Source: Nematopogon swammerdamellus
Lineage: Eukaryota > Arthropoda > Insecta > Lepidoptera > Adelidae
Direction of reading: 5' to 3'
Length of the DNA: 64,000 nt
NCBI GenBank assembly: GCA_946902875.1
Contig: OX336345.1
Coordinates: 7,967,395 to 8,031,394 of the forward strand
Shown: in pieces, positions 54,391 through 64,000 of the stretch
How positions within the stretch are numbered: the first letter of the stretch is position 1
Layout: each line of letters starts with the position of its first letter
Made by a program: the position numbers and the translations under genes
The notes under the pieces: generated by a model
The model's input: the letters and a program-made list of their open reading frames with translations, nothing else
Databases searched by the model: none
Told to the model about the DNA's origin: nothing

Positions 54391-54707
54391 TGTTTATTTC
54401 TTGGAAGTACACTGCGCTCAGATTTGTCATATTTATTGTAACATTCCACCAGTTCGATTATCGTCCATAGCCCGCATACTCTCTTCGAGCCTCCGCATAG
54501 GGCTACAACGAAGGAAGTATGTGAGTCTTGGGATACAGAAACAATGGCGGAGCTATTCTGTATATTTGTATTTATGTTTTATTATTTAAATTAATCAAAA
54601 TAACCTAATACAATAAAATTAAACTAAAATTAAGAAATATGATAAAACTAAACTATAATAAATTATAAACTAAACCTAAAAAATAAATAAATAAAAATTA
54701 AAACTAC
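54391..54707. other. AT-rich intergenic DNA
   Basis: Mostly AAATTAAAC-type low-complexity sequence from 54590 onward. No gene. Confidence 0.5.
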
Positions 54708-55150
54708 CTATAAATAATATATTTCATTTAAATTTGACAGAGTCGCTGCACCGGTGCAAGTGCCAAGTACGCACGCCGCGTTACACCTCTGAATCTCAAT
54801 GGCGATTCGCCGAACAAAGAAAGCTTTGGCACGGCGGTCACCAGATTTATCTACTAAAAGTTTTCCCAATTTATCCGAGAATGTTTTGGTGTCTGGCGAC
54901 CACGGCCCCAAAGTTTCTACGGCGAAAGGTTGAAAGTCAAAGTGGTCGCGCAGCGGGCTGTACTTTGACACTTTGATGGCAGCTGCCTTAGATGCAGCGG
55001 CTCCGGCAGATTTGGAGGAGTCGAGTACATGGGACGGAGCCAAGGTGTCCACGCACGTAGCGTCCCACAAGAGCGCCTTTCCCTGGCACCATGGCACCAG
55101 CGTCATGCCGTCTGGCTTTCTCCCGTCTGTGCGGCATAAGCCCGCTGGCA
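54708..55150 (-). pseudogene. Retrotransposon-type restriction-like endonuclease domain fragment
   Basis: The minus frame reads GLCRTDGRKPDGMTLVPW, then GKALLWDATCVDTLAPSH, FAVETLGPWSP and RRIAIEIQRCNAACVLGT, with a stop at 54708. The (K/R)PD...WDxT spacing fits a PD-(D/E)xK-type (restriction-like) endonuclease core, and the segment recurs in many animal genomes as the C-terminal part of retroelement polyproteins. Upstream, a stop and a frame change (about 55156) cut it from the expected zinc-finger and RT regions. Family placement is from memory of the motif pattern, so it is moderate. Confidence 0.5.
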
Positions 55151-55800
55151 GGCCTCAGACACTCCTTCATACCTACCGCGATAATCACCTACAGCGCGCG
55201 ATATTCGGAGAATACAAAATAGTCCGGGCCATTGATTTTATAACCCTGTCGGGACAGATAGACCACTCCATATAAAAAATTTGGTAACGTTGTAAATCGT
55301 AAAACCAACAGAGGGCGTTAATAATTTTTCTTGATGTTGTCGTAAAACAAACAGGTGGCGTTAATGTTTGTTAATACTTCTATACTAAGGGCGCTATCTA
55401 GTTGAAATACAACATGTATGTAGGTACCTTTAATTGTCACTAGGCTGTAGAATTACTGCTACTAGACAAAAGATGGCGCTTTCATTTATATTTATAAAGA
55501 ACATTATTTATGTAAATTCCAAAATTTTTAATTATATTTGAATAATAAAATTATGACAATTTACAATTAAACTAAAACTTCTTATCAAATTAAATAAAAT
55601 AAAAAAATGTTTTGAAAATAATTTGGTATACGGAACAAAATATTATTATGATTGTAATTTCCCAAAGACATTAAACCCACCCTATCTCTTTTACTCCAAT
55701 CAATGAAGCATTTCCACTCGACGTAATTCCTCTGTCGCTGAAACTTTGCAGTGTGATAACGTAGGGTTTAAAATACACGTTTGACAAATTATCTAGGATT
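55151..55800. other. AT-rich intergenic DNA
   Basis: Repeated (A)GGCGTTAAT phrases after AAAACCAACAGAGG and AAAACAAACAGGTGG (55300-55370). No gene. Confidence 0.4.
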
Positions 55801-56410
55801 TTTTATATTTGGAAGTTAGGTATTTATACCTAAACATGAAAATCGCTTATAACTGCTGGTGAAAAATTGCTCCGCCCGAAATTTCTTCGGTATATGATAT
55901 TATATATTAATAAGATTATATATATAACATTATCTATGAAAATTTCGATTTAGAATAGGCAGAAATTTGAAAATACCTATTTTGTATCACAACTTCTTCA
56001 GAAAAATTGCTCTGTCAATTTTTATTTTATTATATGTCTTAATTTATTTAAATATATCGCTTTTGACAATTATCTAGGAAATTTTCCTTATCGATCACAC
56101 CTTTACAGATTTTCGGCAATAATTCGCTGTGAAAAATTGCTCCGTCCAAAATTCCTTCGGAATATGATATTATGTATTAATAAGAGTATATATATAACAT
56201 TATCTAGGAAAATTTCGATTTCGAACAGGCAGAAATTTGAAAATACCTATAAAAATTACTCTGTCAATATTTTTTTTTTTTGTATCTCCTAATTTCTTTA
56301 AATATATCGCTTTTCACAATTATCTAGGAAATTTTCCTTATCGATCACACCTTTACATATTTTTGGCAATAAACCAAGCACTGTGAAAAATTGCTTCGTC
56401 TGTTTTTATT
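55801..56410. repeat. Tandem duplication, about 253-270-bp period
   Basis: GTGAAAAATTGCT(C/T)CG recurs at about 55859, 56129 and 56382. The intervening copies share AATATGATATTAT(A/G)TATTAATAAGA and ATCTAGGAAATTTTCCTTATCG. Confidence 0.8.
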
Positions 56411-56529
56411 AACTTATTAGACACAGAACATCAAAATATAATATAATTGTATATTATCCAATAAAATTTCTCCCTTAAACATAAACTTTCGAGTAGTTTC
56501 GAGTATCGCAATATAATAAAACAACGTTT

Positions 56530-56765
56530 AAAAAGCGCGCGCTCGCATTACACTGAACGCAAGGTGCGGGGGGCTGCGGGGAGTGGGGAAGAATAAGCGC
56601 GCCCGCCCGCGCGCCAGCAGCTCATCGTCCCGCACCGCGACCGACGAGACGACACGCGAGCGTCGTCGATGCTCGCGGCTCGCTATTCCGCCCGCCACCT
56701 CTGTCGTCCCACTACAACGCCGTTCCGCCGCGCCGTCCTGCCGCCTATGGAACGAAAATGTAGGG
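56530..56765. other. GC-rich island without a recognised gene
   Basis: CpG-dense sequence with an open frame rich in Arg, Ser, Pro and Ala on the plus strand (56583-56801). Composition alone explains the frame. Confidence 0.4.
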
Positions 56766-56927
56766 CCTATATATATAGTATTAGGAACTTTTAAAATTTA
56801 ACTTTCGTTCTGTAATTTAATTTGTATGACAGTATGTCGAAACAACTTATTAAACATATTTCATACACGTACAGTCTGTATGTAAATAAAGTGTATACAT
56901 TTTTGTAAAAAAACTATTTAAAAATTA

Positions 56928-57067
56928 AAAACCGCCTTCAAAAATGTATGAAATAAAAAAAATCGAGCCCTAGAGTTGAAGGCGGTCGGTTATTTTTGCT
57001 TGCTTTAGCACCGCCTTCAACTCTAGGGTTCGATTTTTTTTATTTCATACATTTTTGAAGGCGGTTT
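56928..57067. mobile_element. Palindromic MITE, about 58-bp arms
   Basis: AAAAACCGCCTTCAAAAATG... through GAGTTGAAGGCGGT (ending about 56987) pairs with ACCGCCTTCAACTC... through CATTTTTGAAGGCGGTTTTT (57010-57067), with one or two mismatches. Confidence 0.85.
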
Positions 57068-58011
57068 TTATATTTTTTTTAATATTTTTTTATTTCAGTT
57101 TTTTTAGTAATTTTTTGCTATTAATGTACTCGGCGGAATCGCTCGGCCTTTGGCCTCGCGATTCCGCCTCGCTTTTCAATCCGATCTTGACGAAATTGAA
57201 ATGGGACCACACGGGAAGCACCAGCTTTCAAATAAAAAAAGAATCATCAAAATCGGTTCACTTGGGGACGGAGTCGCGTGTGTCCGCCTGTAAGTATCTA
57301 CAGGTCGCACTCAGGCGACGCACAGTGGTCTGGGAATCGAGCTCCATAGACATAGAACCTTAATGTCAGGAATAAAAATGAAAACAAATTTAATGTCTCT
57401 GGTATACCTCCCTTTATTTCATATTATAGTGTGAAGGGTATAAGTAGCTCCACGAGTGAGAAAAAAAAAGTTTAGTTTTTTTTTGTATGGAAGAAAACAC
57501 TTAAAGTAATTTTTTTTTTAACTGAATGAAACTGAAGGGCTGGTGCTCACATCTTCTATTGCACCTTACACAGCGATCAAGATGACATACAATTCCTTCA
57601 CCTTTGGGTGCCTATTTGCGCGTAGCAAACGTTTGAAATTTGGAATTTTCGATAAATTATTTTTTAAACCTTAATCGTAATTTAATGAAGTTGCCTATCG
57701 CTTTGAATATGAAAATACTTTTCTCATGTTGTTTTTGTACTGAGTAGTACTGACAGTACAGTAACTAACCATATTTTATAGTAAACACAGCGTAGCACTG
57801 TTAAAATTATAAGAATAACATACAACACACACAAGCGAGCGACAACTAATTAACGAGTTAGTGAAAACCGGTTTTTTCCACTCGCATCGCGTACTAATCC
57901 CCAACAAATAACCAGTCCCATGCCTTCTTAGTTTCAGCGAAATTCTTTCAGTAGCTTTTAGCACTTGTGCGCTAACAACTATACTTATTACGTTCTATTT
58001 GTTTTCGTGCT

Positions 58012-58995
58012 ATGATGGAAGGTTTTGGTACTAATTTGGAAATTTTCGTGTTTGTGGCAAATAATAGTTGTTTCTCACAGCCCAGGGCGTTGTTTGAAGT
58101 TTTTAGAAGTGCCCTTGATCTGTCAGAAAGTGGAAAGAAAGAACTGAAACAATTCTGTCAGACTTATGTGTGTTCCTTGAGGAACAAATGGATCTCGTGT
58201 AATCGCACGAGACATGCATTCACGAAGAAGTACGAGACGTGGCTGCAAGAAAACATAAAATGGCCTGAGTTCATGAGGGAAAAGATGACACCTTCTTTAG
58301 TGTCAGTAGAGCGGCAACCATGTTCCAGTGACTTCGGTGTAAATGAGCCTCAACGTCCTCAAAACCAGAGACGTGCACTGTTGGAATATCACCAAGAGTT
58401 GTGAGTGAAAGGAAACCGTTCTCGGAACTAAGCCCTAAACAGAAGATAAGGGGAGTGGAAGAGCTCCTAACGCATAGCACTGAAAGCCTCGCTCATGCAA
58501 CTGTTTTAAGTGTGAACAACAAGGATGTGGCAGAAATTATAAAATTGGTCACAGAGCATCCCGAAGAGGCTACAAAGATAAAACAATTGTTGAAGCCCAA
58601 GAAAGCTGTGTCCGTATATTCCGTTGATAAAGCTTTAGGTATTTTGACGTCGTTGAAGCTTTCGAAGTGGCAGTATACAACATTAAGAGCTTGTGCAAAA
58701 CAAGAAGGAGTACAACTCTATCCTTCGTATACTGCCATCTTAGAGGCAAAGAAGGAGTGTTACCCACCAAAAGATACAATAGAAATCACGGAAAGATCGG
58801 TAAGAGTAAAGCTTCAAGCAATTTTGGACAAAACTGTTGCTAGGCTAGGAAAGTTCCTACGTTTGGGATGTTCGCTGGATGGCAAAGAACTAAAACTAAT
58901 ATCCAAGTGGGGCTTTGATGGTGCTTCAGGGCAAAGTTTGTACAAGCAAAGTATGGCGGACAAAGATGATTCCAGTATTTTTATGTGCTCCTTTG
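58012..58995 (+). pseudogene. Transib/RAG1-like transposase N-terminal half, left arm plus centre
   Basis: Frame 58012-58404 starts MMEGFGTNLEIFVFVANN, has CNRTRHAFTKKYETWLQENIKWPEFM in short segments, and breaks near 58345 where the other arm reads on. Frame 58401-58995 gives RKPFSELSPKQK, STESLAHATVLS, KLSKWQYTTLRACAKQ, YPSYTAILEAKKECYP, and SKWGFDGASGQSLYKQ in the centre. The GFDGASGQ block fits the first catalytic Asp region of Transib-type transposases. The frame then runs into the inverted arm. The C-terminal half is absent. Confidence 0.65.
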
Positions 58996-59653
58996 TGCCT
59001 CTACGTCTCTGCGTCAAAATACCTAAAGCTTTATCAACGGAATATACGGGCACAGCTTTCTTGGGCTTCAACAATTGTTTTATCTTTGTAGCCTCTTCGG
59101 GATGCTCTGTGACCAATTTTATTATTTCTGCCACATCCTTGTTGTTCACACTTAAAACAGTTGCATGAGCGAGGCTTTCAGTGCTATGTGTTAGGAGCTC
59201 TTCCACTCTCCTTCTCTTCTGTTTAGGGCTTAGTTCCGAGAACGGTTTCCTTTCACTCACAACTCTTGGTGATATTCCAACAGTGCACGTCTCTGGTTTT
59301 GAGGACGTTGATGCACCCTCATTTACATCGAAGTCACTGGAACATGGTTGCCGCTCTACTGACACTAAAGAAGGTGTCATCTTTTCCCTCATGAACTCAG
59401 GCCATTTTATGTTTTCTTGTAGCCACGTCTCGTACTTCTTCGTGAATGCATGTCTCGTGCGATTACACGAGATCCATTTGTTCCTCAACGAACACACATA
59501 AGTCTGACAGAATTGTTTCAGTTCTTTCTTTTCACTTTCTGACAGATCAGGGGCACTCCTAAAAACTTCAAACAACGCACTGGGCTGTGGGAAACAACTG
59601 TTGTTTGCCACAAACACGAAAATGTCCAAATTGGTATCAAAACCTTCCATCAT
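58814..59653 (-). pseudogene. Transib/RAG1-like transposase N-terminal half, right arm
   Basis: An uninterrupted minus frame from MMEGFDTNLDIFVF through FTKKYETWLQENIKW, SERKPFSELSPKQKRRR and EHPEEATKIKQLLK to VDKALGILT, where the arm ends and unrelated antisense sequence follows. It is better preserved than the left arm (no frameshift), yet lacks all catalytic-core sequence past the palindrome centre. Confidence 0.65.
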
Positions 59654-60342
59654 AGCACGAAAACAAATAGAACGTAATAAGTATAGTTGTTAGCGCGCAC
59701 AAGTGCTAAAAGCTACTGAAAGAATATCGCTGAAACTAAGAAGGCATGGGACTGGTTATGTGTTGAGGATTAGTACGCGCTGCGAGTGGAAAAAACCGGT
59801 TTTCGCTAACTCGTTAATTAGTTGTCGCTCGCTTGTGTGTGTTGTATGTTATTGTTATTATTTTAACAGTGCTACGCTGTGTTTACTATAAAATATGGTT
59901 AATTACTGTACTGTCAGTACTACTCAGTACAATAAGAACATGAAAGTATTTTCATATTCAAAGCGATAGGCAACTTCATTAAATTACGACTAAGGTTTGA
60001 AAAATAATTTATCGAAAATTCCAAATTTCAAACGTTTGCTACGCGCAAATAGGCACCCAAAGGTGAAGGAATTGTATGTCATCTTGATCGCCGTGTAAGG
60101 TGCAATAGAAGATGTGAGCACCAACCCTTCAGTTTCATTCAGTTAAAAAAAAAATTACTTTAAGTGTTTTCATCCATACAAAAAAAACAAAACTTTTTTT
60201 TTCTCACTCGTGGAGCTACTTATACCCTTCATACTATAATATGAAATAAAGGGAGGTATACCAGAGACATTAAATTTGTTTTCATTTTTATTCCTGACAT
60301 TAAGGTTCTATGTCTATGGAGCTCGATTCCCAGACCACTGTG

Positions 60343-62145
60343 CGACGCGGGGACAGCTCGATTATTCGAGCACTTGAGTAGAGCGGCAGATGAAGTGCAT
60401 GTAGTTTCCCTATATATATATATATCCGCGGATATGGTTCTGCTTGGGGATTTTAATGCCCATCACGAGAAGTGGCTGGGCTCCGGGAGAACTGACTTCG
60501 AGGGTAGAGCCGCCTACGACTTCGCCCTGACGAATGAACTGCCTCAACTGGTAGACCAACCTACCAAAGTGCCAGACATGGACGGTCATGCACCCTCTGT
60601 GCTGGATCTTCTGCTGACAACGAACCCTGCTGGATACAAAGTCACAATGAGCACTCCTCTTGGCTTTTCTGACCACTGTTTAGTGGGGTCCACGGTGCCA
60701 TTTTTGCCTCCTCAGTCTCGTACTGGAGGAATGCGTCCAATTTGGCACTACGTGTCAGCGGATTGGGACGGGATGCGAGAATACATCACATCCTACCCAT
60801 GGAGAGAGCTATGCTTCAGTTCGGATGATCCGCCGGAATGCGCCAATGCCGTAGCCGAGGTGGTTCTGGGGGGGAATGGAGATGTTCATTCCCAGCGCCC
60901 TCGTGCGCCTCGGTGGTAAAAGCCAGGCCTGGTACAGCCGCGACTGTGCTGAAGCTGTCGCAGCTAATGGCGCAGCTTATCGTGCATGGTCGTGCGCTCG
61001 TGACAGACGCGATCCTAATGTATCCGAACTGAAGAAATAATACAACCGCCTCTCCAGATCCTGCAAGAGGGCTATCGCCAGGGCCAAATTCGAGCATATC
61101 GGCAGAGTTGGTGATAGGCTGAACCAGCACCCAACTGGGAGCCGTGAGTTTTGGTCTCTCGCCAAATCTGTCGTATCGAATTTCTACCGCTCCTCCCTTC
61201 CACCTCTACAGTGTCCTGGGGGCTCACTTGCCCACTCCGCAAAGGAGAAAGCCGACTTATTGGTGTCTCTCTTTGCAGAGAACTCCAACCTAGACGATGG
61301 GGGTGCCATCCCCCCATCCATAACTAGGTGTGAGAACTCCATGCCGGAAGTACAGTTCCGACAACGAACTGTGCGGGCTGAGCTTATCTCCCTAGACACC
61401 AGGAAGGCGATGGGCCGGATAGGATTCCTGCATTGGTGCTGAAACGGTGTGCTCCCGAGCTAGCTCCAGTGCTAACGCGCCTTTTCCGCCTCTCTAATTT
61501 CACTTACCGTCTGCCGGCTGCCTGGAAATCTGCATTTGTCCAAGCGGTCCCCAAAAAGGTTGACCGCTCAAACCGTTCGAACTACCGACCTATAGCGATT
61601 ACCTCCGTACTCTGCAAGGTGATGGAGCGCATTATCAATGCCCAGCTCATGGCGTACCCTAGAGACAAATAACATCAGCGATCGGCAATATGGCTTCCGG
61701 CCAAAATGATCCGCAGGTGATCTCCTAGCGTACGTCACTCACCTTTGGGAGGAATCGCTTGAAGGACATGGTGAATTCTTGGTAATTGGTCTCGATATTG
61801 CCAAGGCATTCGACAGGGTTTGGCACAAATCGTTTCTGGGCAAGCTTCCGTCGTACGGACTTCCTTCTGGCCTCTGCGACTGGGTCGCCGACTTCCTACA
61901 TGGGCGTAGCATTCAGGTCCTAGTGGACGGTTGCTCGTCGGACGCCATGTCAGTGAATGCCGGCGTACCGCAAGGATCTGTGTTGTCTTGTCACCAACAC
62001 TGTTTCTTCTGCATATCAATGACATGCTGCCACTCGGCAACTTAAATTGTTATACGGATGACAGTACAGCACATGGATCCTATACCAGTGACCCTTCAGT
62101 CAGACGGGATGTTGTGGATGAAGAGGCGAAGACTTGTGTCTGATC
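60343..62145 (+). pseudogene. Jockey/CR1-like non-LTR retrotransposon (endonuclease plus RT), 5'-truncated and decayed
   Basis: Its 5' piece (YRSHSGD, ending 57320) lies left of the Transib-like insertion. To the right, 60343-60919 carries TARLFEHLSRAADEV, VLLGDFNAHHEKWLGSGR and SDHCLVGS of an APE-type endonuclease. Separate frames then give the RT: AAWKSAFVQAVPKK and NYRPIAITSVLCKVMERI (61433-61672), GLDIAKAFDRVWHKSFLGKL (61779-62045) and YTDDST (about 62050). Many stops and frameshifts make it inactive. YTDD replaces the usual YADD. Confidence 0.8.
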
Positions 62146-62860
62146 TCAAACAAACTCAAAATGCGGCCGCTGTACGCGACAGTCGTTCTCACCCCGTGGT
62201 GTTAGTGGGTGGACTGTAGTTGGGTGGGGGTGCGACTGTGCATGTGCAATATCACGCCGTCACCGCAGCGGTACTTATATTCTGGGTTTGATAGTTTCAT
62301 AAGGGGTGAAATAGGGTAAATAAGAGACGATTGGGACTTTTACAAGTTTCCCCGAGGCTGATTTACGCGGCGGCGACGGGTGTTCTCTACTGTTATCTAT
62401 CAGTCAGTTCAGTTCTTATTTTGCGCTTCGTGATAGGATTAGTTTGGCGTAGCGTCTGGATCCGTCTGGCTGACTTCGGAAATTCGCTTAGGTGTCGGGC
62501 TCCGTCTGGATGGCGTCGGGGAACGCAGGGCAGTATCGGGCTCTGTCAGGATGGCGTCGGGGGACGTAGGGCAGTGTCGGGCTCCTTCCGAGCTGCGTCG
62601 GGATTCGTCGGACTGGCTTCGAGGCTCGCTTAGATGTCAGACCGCGTCTGGATGGCGTCGGGTGAACGCAGGGCAGTGTCGGACTCCTTCTGAGCAGCGT
62701 CGGGATTCGTCGGACTGGTTTCGGAGCTCGCTTAGATGTCGGACTGCGTCTGGGTGGCGTCAGGGAGAACGCAGGGCAGTGTCGGACTCCTTCTGAGCAG
62801 CGTCGGGATTCGTCGGACTAGCTTCGAGGTGTAGCGCAAAGTGTGTGGTGGTGTGGTGCC
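62146..62860. repeat. Tandem repeat, about 101-105-bp unit, roughly 3.5 copies, GC-rich
   Basis: GTCTGGATGGCGTCGGG, AACGCAGGGCAGT, GAGC(A/T)GCGTCGGGATTCGTCGGACT and CGCTTAGATGTC recur at about 101-bp spacing from 62470 to 62835. It lies between two retrotransposon fragments and could derive from a retrotransposon 5' UTR. Confidence 0.75.
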
Positions 62861-62884
62861 TCCTACCTGGATGTTGATGTCACC

Positions 62885-63717
62885 GCCCGCAGCCGCACCT
62901 TCGATAGCTCATAAAAAAATCGTTTTGGCCGGAAGCCGTATTGCCGATCGCTGATGAGGTCATTCGTCTCCAGGTACTTCATGAGCTGCGTATTGATAAT
63001 GCGCTCCATCACCTTACAGAGAAGGGAGGTAATCGCTATAGGTCGGTAGTTTGACGGGTTTGAGCGGTCACCCTTTTTAGGGACCGCTTGCACAAACGCA
63101 GATTTCCAGGCCGCCGGCGCACGGCCATTGGAGTAGGAGAGACGGAATAGGCGCGTCAGCACTGGGACCAGCTCGGGAGCACACCTTTTCAACACTAATG
63201 CAGGAATCCTATCCGGCCCACTCGCCTTCCTGACGTCTAGGGAAAGAAGCTCCGCCCGTACAGTCCGTTGTCGAAACTGCACTTCCGGCATGGAGTTCTC
63301 GCACCTAGGTATGGATGGGGGAGTGGCACCCCCATCGTCCAGGTTGGAGTTCCCCGCAAAGAGAGATCGCCCGAACTGAAGCAGATCTCTCTCCAAGGGT
63401 AGGATGCGAAGTGTTCTCGCATCCCATCCCAATCTGCTGACGCGTAGTGCAAAATTCGACGCGTTCCTCCATTACGGGACTGAGGAGGCGAAGATGGCAC
63501 CGTGGATCCCACTAAACAATGATCAGAGGAACCCAGCGGGGCTCTTACTGCGACCTTATATCCAGTGGGGTTCGTTGTCAGCAGAAGATCCAGCAGAGAG
63601 GGTTCATGACCGTCTATCTCTGGCAGCCTGGTGGGCTGGTCTACCAGATGAGACAGGTCATGCGTCAGAGCGAAGTCGTAGGCGGCTCTCCCCGCAAAGT
63701 CAGTTCTCCTGGAGCCT
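62885..63717 (-). pseudogene. Second copy of the jockey/CR1-like retrotransposon, internally deleted
   Basis: Minus frames give LGSRRTDFAGRAAYDFAL, LLLTTNPTGYKV and SDHCLVGS (endonuclease), then after a junction near 63400 RCENSMPEVQFRQRTVRAEL, KASGPDRIPALVLKRCAPEL, NYRPIAITSLLCKVMERI and DRQYGFRPKR. It lacks the section between WREICFSSGD and the RT linker seen in the plus copy. Confidence 0.8.
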
Positions 63718-63721
63718 AGAC

Positions 63722-64000
63722 ATTTTTTTATTATCGATAGCGCGACTTGTGGCATCGTTACACCTACAAGTAGGTGTCTAACTATGCCCATGGACATTCT
63801 GTGATGCACGGGGATTGCGAATGTCATGCCGGCCTGACAGGAGCCTTTTCACGCCCCTTTTGAAAAACCCTAGGCTGTACTTGGGAGGAAATAGATGGGC
63901 AGGGAGTGCGTTCCACATTTTCCCGGTTCTGTGAATAAAAGACCTACAGAACCTGTTGGTGCGCATGCGTGGTAGGTCGATTGAATAGGGGTGCATCCCC
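63722..64000 (-). pseudogene. Jockey/CR1-like retrotransposon RT C-terminus and 3' tail, continues beyond window
   Basis: Minus frame 63996-63778: RTNRFCRSFIHRTGKMWNAL, PPKYSLGFFKRGVKRLL, then a stop and a short 3' UTR ending in poly-A (poly-T at 63723-63730 on plus). The N-terminal side lies past the window edge. The 46045-46262 fragment is the same region. Confidence 0.8.

Larger units (their letters stand above)
57321..60342. mobile_element. Transib/RAG1-like foldback element 1, 5-bp target duplication CGACG
   Basis: It begins CACAGTGGTCTGGGAATCG at 57321 and ends ...CCCAGACCACTGTG at 60342. CGACG lies immediately outside both ends (57316-57320, 60343-60347). Arms 57321-58649 and 59012-60342 are about 1.33 kb and highly similar; the 362-bp centre (58650-59011) is present once. 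Each arm carries the N-terminal half of the same transposase, read inward. It interrupts a jockey/CR1-like endonuclease reading frame. Confidence 0.85.

Noticed and set aside
63404..63781. 125-codon plus frame
   Set aside because: It is antisense to the minus-strand endonuclease domain of the retrotransposon copy.

Overview
The window reads as insect nuclear DNA, most likely from a moth or butterfly. It is AT-rich and intron-containing, and almost entirely interspersed repeats. The Lepidoptera assignment is an inference. It rests on Helitron-like ends (5' TC then ATACTAATATTATAAA; 3' GC hairpin then CTAG), RTE-type 3' tails, the recurring GGTTCCGTA / GGAACCCT miniature element, and abundant tRNA/5S-type SINEs. 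No prokaryotic features, functional tRNA or rRNA genes, or CRISPR arrays were seen.

Host genes are few. (1) A multi-exon minus-strand gene (22717 down to 17869) encodes a chymotrypsin-fold pseudoprotease. I assembled six exons whose splice sites and phases all agree. The catalytic His is Ser and the catalytic Ser is Trp, a Ser/Thr-rich glycosylation-prone exon sits inside the protease fold, and a Gly-Ser repeat, acidic tail and hydrophobic C-terminus follow. (2) An intact single-exon GT11 alpha-1,2-fucosyltransferase lies at 32152-30935 (minus) in a GC-rich island. (3) A THAP zinc-finger first exon (33281-33378) and a possible 5' coding exon (41042-41104) are weaker candidates.

Mobile DNA, left to right: a palindromic element (68-579); a THAP fragment (about 1202); a 3.1-kb element with roughly 0.5-kb terminal inverted repeats carrying a broken FEN/PIN-like nuclease plus CXC gene (2583-5692); two consecutive Helitron-like elements (6247-10794 and 10809-14081) filled with hairpin-rich 68-bp tandem repeats and a (GGAGAC)55 tract; a hAT element nested in another hAT element, both with exact 8-bp target duplications (14357-17201 and 14724-16059); a 3.2-kb foldback element with perfect 38-bp ends and a giant palindrome of 10-mers (23513-26741); a deleted mariner (34327-35242); and many copies of a SINE that contains both tRNA-like and 5S rRNA-like promoter blocks.

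The most notable system is a pair of Transib/RAG1-like foldback elements. One (42483-45724) carries inverted copies of a transposase C-terminal region; the other (57321-60342) carries inverted copies of the N-terminal half. Both begin with CACAGTG, the V(D)J recombination-signal heptamer, and both have perfect GC-rich 5-bp target duplications (CGCCG and CGACG). The second sits inside the endonuclease domain of a jockey/CR1-like retrotransposon that fills the right end of the window (60343-64000).
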